From NCBI GenBank assembly GCA_902762805.1, contig CACWPQ010000025.1, positions 1 through 36,460 of the forward strand: a stretch of DNA of 36,460 bases. Reading direction: 5' to 3'. Shown one piece after another: positions 32,301-36,460 of the stretch (position 1 is its first letter; every line of letters begins with the position of its first letter). A model generated the notes under the pieces. That model ran no database searches and was not told the DNA's origin. It worked only from the letters and a program-made list of their open reading frames with translations. The translations under genes and the position numbers were made by a program. Origin of the DNA: an uncultured Bacteroidota bacterium. Lineage in GTDB: Bacteria > Bacteroidota > Bacteroidia > Bacteroidales > P3.

Positions 32301-33977
32301 CTCGACTACAAGGCCTTCATTGCAAAATACTTCAAAGGCGAGCGCCGCGCACAGATCGGAAAGAACATCACGCCGGCCAAATACAACAAAATATTCGGCA
32401 GCCTCTCCCCGCGCCAAATGGAAATAATCAACGACAAAGAGTCGCGCCGCATCGTCGTGGCGGCGGGTCCGGGCAGCGGCAAGACCCGCGTGCTGGTACA
32501 CAAGCTGGCCTCCTTGCTGCTGCTTGAGGACGTGAAGCATGAGCAGCTGCTGATGCTCACCTTCTCCCGCGCTGCCGCCACGGAGTTCAAACTGCGCCTC
32601 ATGGATCTTGTGGGCAATGCCGCCCATTTTATTGACATCAAGACCTTCCACTCCTACGCCTTCGACCTGCTTGGCAAACAGGGCTCCCTCGAAGAGGCCG
32701 GCAACGTCGTCGGCCGCGCTGCCGATATGATTGAGAACAACGAGGTGGAGGAAGCCAAACTCGCCAAAAGCGTGCTCGTTATCGACGAGGCACAGGACAT
32801 GGGTGCCGACGATTACCGCCTCGTCGCGGCATTGATGCATCGCAACGAGGATATGCGCGTCATCGCTGTGGGCGACGACGACCAAAACATCTACGCCTTT
32901 CGCGGCAGCGACTCCAAACACATGAAGTCTCTCGCCGAAGGCCAGGGTGCCACCTTCTACGAAATGACGACCAACTACCGCTCCGACCGCGCCATCGTCG
33001 ACTATGCCAACCGCTTCGTGCTGCGCATCCCCAATCGTATGAAACACACCCCCATTGAATCCGCAAGCCCCGAGGAGGGCCTGGTGGTTGCGATGGACAA
33101 TTCCCAATTCGCCATCACGAATTCCCAGCTTAAAGGCTCCTCGGCCATCCTTACCCGCACCAACGAGCAAGCCCTGCAGGTGGCCTACCTGCTGGAGCAG
33201 CAAGGGATCCACGCCCTGCTTGCCCAGGCCGGCGGCATCTTCCGATTCATCAACCTCGCCGAAGTGCGCTATTTTATGAAACAGACAGGCGACGGCAGCA
33301 CCATATCCGGCGAGCAGTGGCTTTCTGCCAAGAAGCGCACCTGCGAGCGTTATGCCTCCAGCCGTCTGTTGCCCGTCATGCAGACCTTTTGGAACCAATA
33401 TGAGCACGCCAACAAGAACTACTATCGCAGCGACCTTCGGCAATTCCTGTTGGAAAGCGAGGTCGATGATTTCCTCTCCGCAAATGGCAGCGTATTCGTT
33501 GGAACAATACACAAAGCCAAAGGACGCGAATTCGACACAGTGCATCTCTTTGTCGACAATCCAGAGTCCATGGAACCCGATGACCTCCGCACCTCCTACG
33601 TCGGCATCACCCGTGCCCGGCACACCCTCTACCTGCACACCCGCCCCCGGTTGCCGCAAACCAACATCGCCGTCAGCCTGGGTCTGCACGATGTGTGGCT
33701 CGACTACTTCCGCGACCGCAAGGACTCCGTACTCCGACTCCGCAGCGGCGACCCGCTGCGCTATTCCAAGGGGTATCTGCTTTCCGAACATGGCGAATAT
33801 ATAGCCTCGCTCTCGAAAAACAAACGACAGCAAATAGACGCCCTGCAGGCAAAGGGATACTCCGTGGCCAGCGCCGAAGTGTCCTATGTGCTCGCCTGGC
33901 GACCGCGCGAGGAGCCGCAAGAAGTGGCCGTATGCCTGGCCAACCTTATTTTGGAATACAATCAATCAAACAAATAA
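29322..33977 (+). CDS. DEDD exonuclease - RecQ helicase - UvrD helicase fusion
   Basis: Predicted 1551-residue DNA repair or defence enzyme with three modules. Residues 1-120 look like a DEDD exonuclease: Asp7/Glu9 (VDTE), GHNIIGFD (Asp57) and NPANDA (Asp105). Three cysteines follow at 228, 231 and 234 (CGTCAYC). A RecQ-type SF2 helicase has P-loop PTGGGKS (Lys285), DEAH 383-386 and GRAGRD from 574. A winged-helix-like middle (about 640-1020) leads to an SF1A UvrD/Rep-type helicase with GPGSGKT (Lys1054), DEAQ from 1155, GDDDQNIYAFRG, TIHKAKGREFD and GITRARH from 1428. Both motors look intact, with 3'-5' polarity expected for each. The gene has its own promoter; pepD follows after 12 bp. A degenerate heptamer array lies in the UvrD part. 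Confidence 0.9.
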   Translation: MMIVFVDTEVSLQEGKACDYGAVREDGAVLHTRSREEYLAFAAPCDVVCGHNIIGFDLKHTPIDGNHIFVDTLYLSPLLFPGRPYHRLVKDDKLQVDEFNNPANDAMKARDLFFDEVAAWQRLPQGCRSIYRSLLSAVPEFEGFFAYIGSGEPPPEGHSLVEAIQREYAGRICGQANLASVVKHYPVELAYALAIIGADDGMSITPAWVMRNYPKVASVLNYLRNTPCGTCAYCRNQLDAHRGLRDFFGYDEFRLFDGADLQRQAVEAAIRGDSLLCIFPTGGGKSLTFQLPALMAGRNTHGLTVVVSPLQSLMKDQVDNLAERGVADAVTINGLLDPIERAAAVQQVAEGSANLLYIAPEMLRSKTVERLLLGRNVVRFVIDEAHCFSAWGQDFRPDYLYIGDFIRRLQEQKRLQQPIAVSCFTATAKRKVVSDICDYFREKLGLELKIFAASADRKNLRYAVIHADTDVEKYNHLRSLILGRQCPTIVYVSRTKRTREISAHLQADGIRALPFNGKMDAVDKIRNQEAFMNGDARVIVATSAFGMGVDKKDVGLVVHYDISDSLEAYVQEAGRAGRDPHMEAECYVLYSDSDLDKHFILLNQTKLSISEIQQVWKAVKDLTPKQPTVSCSPLEIARQAGWNEEMDGIESRVKSAIAALENAGLVARGSNTPHIFATGITVGTMDEARRRLTLSPLFDDTAREDAARIIASLLSRRATTENCDEAESRIDYLADVLGMTKETVIRSINLMRQEGILADSRDMQAWIAKSTTRRELDNTLRLEQFLLMHLREERREINYKQLNEEAHKAGLPYCNVRRIKTLLYFLSLKGYVRKEERPFSDSVSLRLQVSQEATLKRFAQRVGLCRFVVDRLYAQKNDSETTLVSFSLVEMLNQYSAQLTLDAPPSANDMEEALLYLGKTGLLKLEGGFLVIYNTMQIKRMAERRFGYTKEHYRLLDEFYRQRIQQIHIVGEYANMMVRDYDAALHYVHDYFMLDYKAFIAKYFKGERRAQIGKNITPAKYNKIFGSLSPRQMEIINDKESRRIVVAAGPGSGKTRVLVHKLASLLLLEDVKHEQLLMLTFSRAAATEFKLRLMDLVGNAAHFIDIKTFHSYAFDLLGKQGSLEEAGNVVGRAADMIENNEVEEAKLAKSVLVIDEAQDMGADDYRLVAALMHRNEDMRVIAVGDDDQNIYAFRGSDSKHMKSLAEGQGATFYEMTTNYRSDRAIVDYANRFVLRIPNRMKHTPIESASPEEGLVVAMDNSQFAITNSQLKGSSAILTRTNEQALQVAYLLEQQGIHALLAQAGGIFRFINLAEVRYFMKQTGDGSTISGEQWLSAKKRTCERYASSRLLPVMQTFWNQYEHANKNYYRSDLRQFLLESEVDDFLSANGSVFVGTIHKAKGREFDTVHLFVDNPESMEPDDLRTSYVGITRARHTLYLHTRPRLPQTNIAVSLGLHDVWLDYFRDRKDSVLRLRSGDPLRYSKGYLLSEHGEYIASLSKNKRQQIDALQAKGYSVASAEVSYVLAWRPREEPQEVAVCLANLILEYNQSNK
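33099..33126 (+). repeat. degenerate heptamer array (AATTCCC type) in the helicase gene
   Basis: AATTCCC, AATTCGC, CATCACG, AATTCCC in register encode DNSQFAITNSQL in the UvrD module between the motifs near TNYRSD and ILTRTNEQ, a loop position. The frame is kept. Confidence 0.65.
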
Positions 33978-33989
33978 AACAACTTACCT

Positions 33990-35471
33990 ATGAAACAACA
34001 GAAAGACATCATGAAAGGGCTGAAACCGGAGCGCGTATGGCACTGGTTCGGCGAGATTATGCAGATTCCGCGTCCGTCGAAGCACGAGGAGCGCATCAGC
34101 AAGTGGCTGGTGCAGTGGGGCAAGGACCACGGCCTGGAGACGCAGAGCGACCGGCTGGGCAACGTGCTCATCCGCAAGCCGGCCACCAAGGGCTATGAGA
34201 AGAGCCCCGGGGTGTGCCTGCAGGCGCACATGGACATGGTGTGCGAGAAGAACTCGGACAAGGTGTTCGACTTCATGAAAGACGCCATCCAGCCTGTGCT
34301 GGACGGCGAGTGGCTGACGGCCGACGGGACGACGCTGGGCGCCGACGACGGCATCGGCGTGGCCACCATACTGGCCATCCTGGAGGACAAGAAGATACAG
34401 CATCCGGCCCTGGAGGCCCTCATCACAGTGGACGAGGAGACGGGCCTCACCGGCGCGGGCGGCCTCAGCAAGAGCTGGCTCAAGAGCGAGGTGCTGCTCA
34501 ACTTCGACGACGAGGACGAGGGCGAGTACTGCATCGGCTGCGCCGGCGGCATCGACACGGTGGCCGAGATGGACTACAAACTGGAGAAAATTGAAAATAT
34601 AAAATTAAAAATTAAGGACTGGAAGGCCTTTAGAGTGAAGGTGAGCGGCCTGGTGGGCGGCCACAGCGGCGACGACATCCACCGCGGCCGCGCCAACGCC
34701 AACAAGCTGCTCAACCGCATCCTATGGGAAGGCACCTACAAGCACGGCATGCGCCTGGCGACCATCGACGGAGGCAACCTGCGCAACGCCATCGCCCGCG
34801 AGGCGGAGGCTCTGGTGGTGGTGCCGGAGGAGAAGGTGCGCGCCTTCAAGACGATGGTGACCAAGATGGGCAAGGCGATGGTGTTCGAGTTCCGCTCGAC
34901 GGAGCCGGACATGGAGTTCGAGCTGCGCGACGCGGAGATGCCGAAGAAGGTCGTCGACGCCGCGACGCAGGAGCGCCTGGTGAACCTGGTCTACGCCTGC
35001 GCCCACGGGGTGCTGGCCATGAGCCGCGAGATAGAGAACTTCGTGGAGACGAGCACCAACCTCGCAAGCATCAAGATGGTGGACGGTGCGATCCGCATCG
35101 CCACGTCGCAGCGCAGCTCAGTGGAGAGCGCGAAGCTGGCCGCCGCTGCCAAGCTGGAGGCCACCTTCAGGCTGGCGGGCTGCCGCGTGAAGCACAGCGA
35201 CGGCTACCCGGGCTGGACGCCCAACCCCGAGAGCCGCGTGCTGAAGGTGGGGGTGGCAGTGTACAAGAAGCTGTACGGCAAGGAGCCTGTGGTGCGCGCG
35301 ATACACGCCGGCTTGGAGTGCGGCCTGATTGGCGAGAAGTACCCCCAGATGGACATGATCAGCTACGGCCCGACGCTGCGCGGGGTGCACAGCCCCGACG
35401 AGCGCATCGAGATCAAGACCGTGGAGATGTTCTGGAACCAGACGGTGGAGATACTGAAAGCGCTGAAATAG
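33990..35471 (+). CDS. pepD: aminoacyl-histidine dipeptidase (cytosol non-specific dipeptidase, M20C)
   Basis: Predicted 493-residue dizinc dipeptidase that cleaves Xaa-His and other dipeptides. The zinc ligands and catalytic residues fall at the positions known from PepD: His80 (QAHMDMV), Asp119 (GADDGIG), Glu149 and Glu150 (DEETGLTGAGG) and Asp173 (NFDDEDEG). The final His is at 467 (GVHSPDE). VGGHSGDDIHRGRANA matches the lid/dimerisation part. An AT-rich heptamer array encodes KIENIKLKIK (about residues 200-209), a loop where I see no reason for it in the family. No signal peptide, so cytoplasmic. The terminator follows at 35496. Confidence 0.94.
   Translation: MKQQKDIMKGLKPERVWHWFGEIMQIPRPSKHEERISKWLVQWGKDHGLETQSDRLGNVLIRKPATKGYEKSPGVCLQAHMDMVCEKNSDKVFDFMKDAIQPVLDGEWLTADGTTLGADDGIGVATILAILEDKKIQHPALEALITVDEETGLTGAGGLSKSWLKSEVLLNFDDEDEGEYCIGCAGGIDTVAEMDYKLEKIENIKLKIKDWKAFRVKVSGLVGGHSGDDIHRGRANANKLLNRILWEGTYKHGMRLATIDGGNLRNAIAREAEALVVVPEEKVRAFKTMVTKMGKAMVFEFRSTEPDMEFELRDAEMPKKVVDAATQERLVNLVYACAHGVLAMSREIENFVETSTNLASIKMVDGAIRIATSQRSSVESAKLAAAAKLEATFRLAGCRVKHSDGYPGWTPNPESRVLKVGVAVYKKLYGKEPVVRAIHAGLECGLIGEKYPQMDMISYGPTLRGVHSPDERIEIKTVEMFWNQTVEILKALK
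34587..34614 (+). repeat. heptamer array (AAAATTR type x4) in pepD
   Basis: AAAATTG, AAAATAT, AAAATTA, AAAATTA. The reverse complement is the same AATTTTC/AATTTTT family as the arrays at 11841 and 16391, here in the opposite orientation. It is in frame and adds a Lys/Ile-rich patch. Confidence 0.85.
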
Positions 35472-35495
35472 GATACCGAGAGATACAAAAGCGAG

Positions 35496-35525
35496 GCGGC
35501 GCCCCGATGGGGCGCCGCTTCTTTG
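35496..35525 (+). terminator. intrinsic terminator of pepD
   Basis: A 10-bp stem (GCGGCGCCCC with GGGGCGCCGC, loop GAT) is followed by TTCTTTG, 25 bp after the stop. It may serve both directions, since the minus-strand lipoprotein gene ends at 35546. Confidence 0.8.
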
Positions 35526-35545
35526 CGTTGCGCGGTTTTGATACT

Positions 35546-36091
35546 TTAGCGGGTGAAGACGAACTGGACACCGGTGGCGCTGTCTTCCATGCCCTCGAAG
35601 GCGATGGGGAGGACGATGATGATGTCGTCGTTGGCCTCGTCGTAGCTGAACTCGATCTGGAAGTCCATGGGCTCGCCCATAGCGTCGGTGCCCTGAGCGG
35701 AGAGGGTGCCGGAGGTGGTGGCGAGGTCATAGACATAGTCGAAGTTCATGCCGGCGAGCTCTTCCATGGTGTACTCGTCGCCGTTCTGGGTCATGCTCAT
35801 CATGGAGACGTTCTCGGGGAAGGCGAGGTGGGCGGCAGCGGCGTCGAAGGAGAGGGTGAAGGTCATGTCGCTCATGGGGATCATGGCAACGGTGTCGCCG
35901 ATTTCGTCGACGAAGACGATGTCCTCAGGAGTGTAGTTCCACTCGGTGCCAACGAGGTCGGCGGTGGTCTTGATGGTGGGGGTTTCGATGACATCACCGG
36001 TGTTGTCGATGATTTCGACGACGTCGTCGGTGCAAGCGGTCATGCCCAGGGTGAGGGCGGCGGCGGCGATGAGAAGAAGATTCTTTTTCAT
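35546..36091 (-). CDS. putative lipoprotein, function unknown
   Basis: The 181-residue product has a signal peptide ending in MTAC (lipobox, Cys about residue 20), followed by TDDVVEI, an acidic stretch like a Bacteroidota surface-export signal. The mature part is acidic and rich in Met, Thr and Asp (ADLVGTEWNYTPED, SFDAAAAHLAFPENVSM), with beta-strand character resembling lipocalin-like or DUF-type small lipoproteins, but I cannot name a family. The leader on the minus strand (36092-36190) is AT-rich without a clear -7 box. Processing by LspA is expected. Confidence 0.8.
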   Translation of the reverse strand: MKKNLLLIAAAALTLGMTACTDDVVEIIDNTGDVIETPTIKTTADLVGTEWNYTPEDIVFVDEIGDTVAMIPMSDMTFTLSFDAAAAHLAFPENVSMMSMTQNGDEYTMEELAGMNFDYVYDLATTSGTLSAQGTDAMGEPMDFQIEFSYDEANDDIIIVLPIAFEGMEDSATGVQFVFTR

Positions 36092-36194
36092 GATGTTTGT
36101 TGTTTTTTTGGTTTATAATTTTTGGTGATTTGAAATTGTTTCGGTTTCGTTACACCATAATAACGCAATTCGAAAGCCAAAAACTACAGACCCC

Positions 36195-36460
36195 CTAAAA
36201 AAAAAATTCCGGAGGTGTTAGGGGCTTATTGTTGTGGCCCGTGTACCACGACGGCAGACTGTCCACATAGCTCTCGCGGAAGAGCTCGAAGCGGTCGCGG
36301 TGCAGGCGCCCATAGGCCGAAATTCGAAATTCGAAATTCGAAATTGCGAGCTCAATGCGCCCACCAGGGTGCGCGTGGCGTCGTACTGGTCGGGGTAGGC
36401 GGCGGAGTAGAAGGCGTGGCTGCCGTAGCCTTTCAGCTGTCCGCCGAGCATCAGGTGCAG
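36195..36460 (-). pseudogene. 3' end of an unrecognised gene, frame broken by a heptamer array
   Basis: At the right edge the minus strand reads well in one frame (GGQLKGYGSHAFYSAAYP, DQYDATRTLVGA; GC-rich third positions). After the heptamer array, coding-like composition moves to another frame (AYGRLHRDRFELFRES, YVDSLPSWYTGHNN), ending at TAG 36195-36197. Read straight through, the first frame ends at about 36218 with an unnatural tail. Two or five heptamer units instead of four would rejoin the frames. The product family is unknown and the gene continues past the window. It is either a pseudogene or a phase-variable gene in the off state. Confidence 0.55.
36318..36345 (-). repeat. heptamer array (CGAAATT x4) at a frame junction
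   Basis: Four exact CGAAATT units (AATTTCG on the minus strand), 28 bp. It separates two coding-like frames of the minus-strand gene at the window edge. Confidence 0.9.

Noticed and set aside
29799..33965. 1388-codon minus-strand frame opposite the helicase fusion
   Set aside because: No recognisable motif; composition typical of a reverse-complement shadow. The plus-strand protein has all helicase motifs.

Overview
The window is about 36.5 kb of a GC-rich (roughly 60 %, judged by eye) Bacteroidota chromosome, most likely order Bacteroidales. The evidence is several promoters with the Bacteroidota -7 box TAnnTTTG, a subtilase with a type IX secretion (T9SS) C-terminal tail, a TonB receptor paired with a DUF4249 lipoprotein, a TGS-nucleoside kinase, Bacteroidota-style lipoproteins, and few recognisable Shine-Dalgarno sites. 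Most genes are core or housekeeping. There is no prophage, CRISPR array or intact insertion sequence. I cannot place the genus.

Layout. 224-3524: a lipoprotein overlapping a mosaic T9SS-type subtilase, followed by a fragment of another T9SS tail. 3607-8580 (minus strand): TGS-nucleoside kinase, Xaa-Pro aminopeptidase and a CPA-type cation/proton antiporter. 8690-11636 (plus): flavin reductase-like protein, M16 peptidase overlapping a voltage-gated K+ channel. 11681-17317: TonB receptor, DUF4249 lipoprotein, D-2-hydroxyacid dehydrogenase, DUF3109 cysteine protein and lspA, closely packed or overlapping. 17328-17502: tRNA-Phe with its own promoter and terminator. 17564-23950: YitT membrane protein, glycosyltransferase, small exported protein, TPR/propeller/OmpA protein (PorE-like architecture) and an alpha/beta hydrolase. 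24147-25601: gdhA as its own unit. 25659-29054: AspT/YidE-like transporter without RCK domains, YrdC-type protein, small membrane protein and panC. 29271-35525: a 1551-residue exonuclease-RecQ-UvrD fusion, then pepD. 35546-36460 (minus): a lipoprotein and the frame-broken end of an unrecognised gene.

The most unusual theme is short tandem repeats. Seven arrays of about four heptamers (loose consensus AATYYNN) lie within 25 kb. Five are inside recognisable genes (one of these supplies the signal-peptide core of the TonB receptor), one is intergenic, and one separates two reading frames of the gene at the right edge. Since 7 is not a multiple of 3, gain or loss of a unit would switch frame. Longer-period arrays (9-, 10-, 11- and 18-mers) and an 84-bp dispersed intergenic repeat (two inverted copies, about 85 % identical by hand alignment) add to the picture. 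Other points of note are the abrupt base-composition switch at the catalytic serine of the subtilase and the three-module helicase. All identities come from reading motifs; no database search was run.
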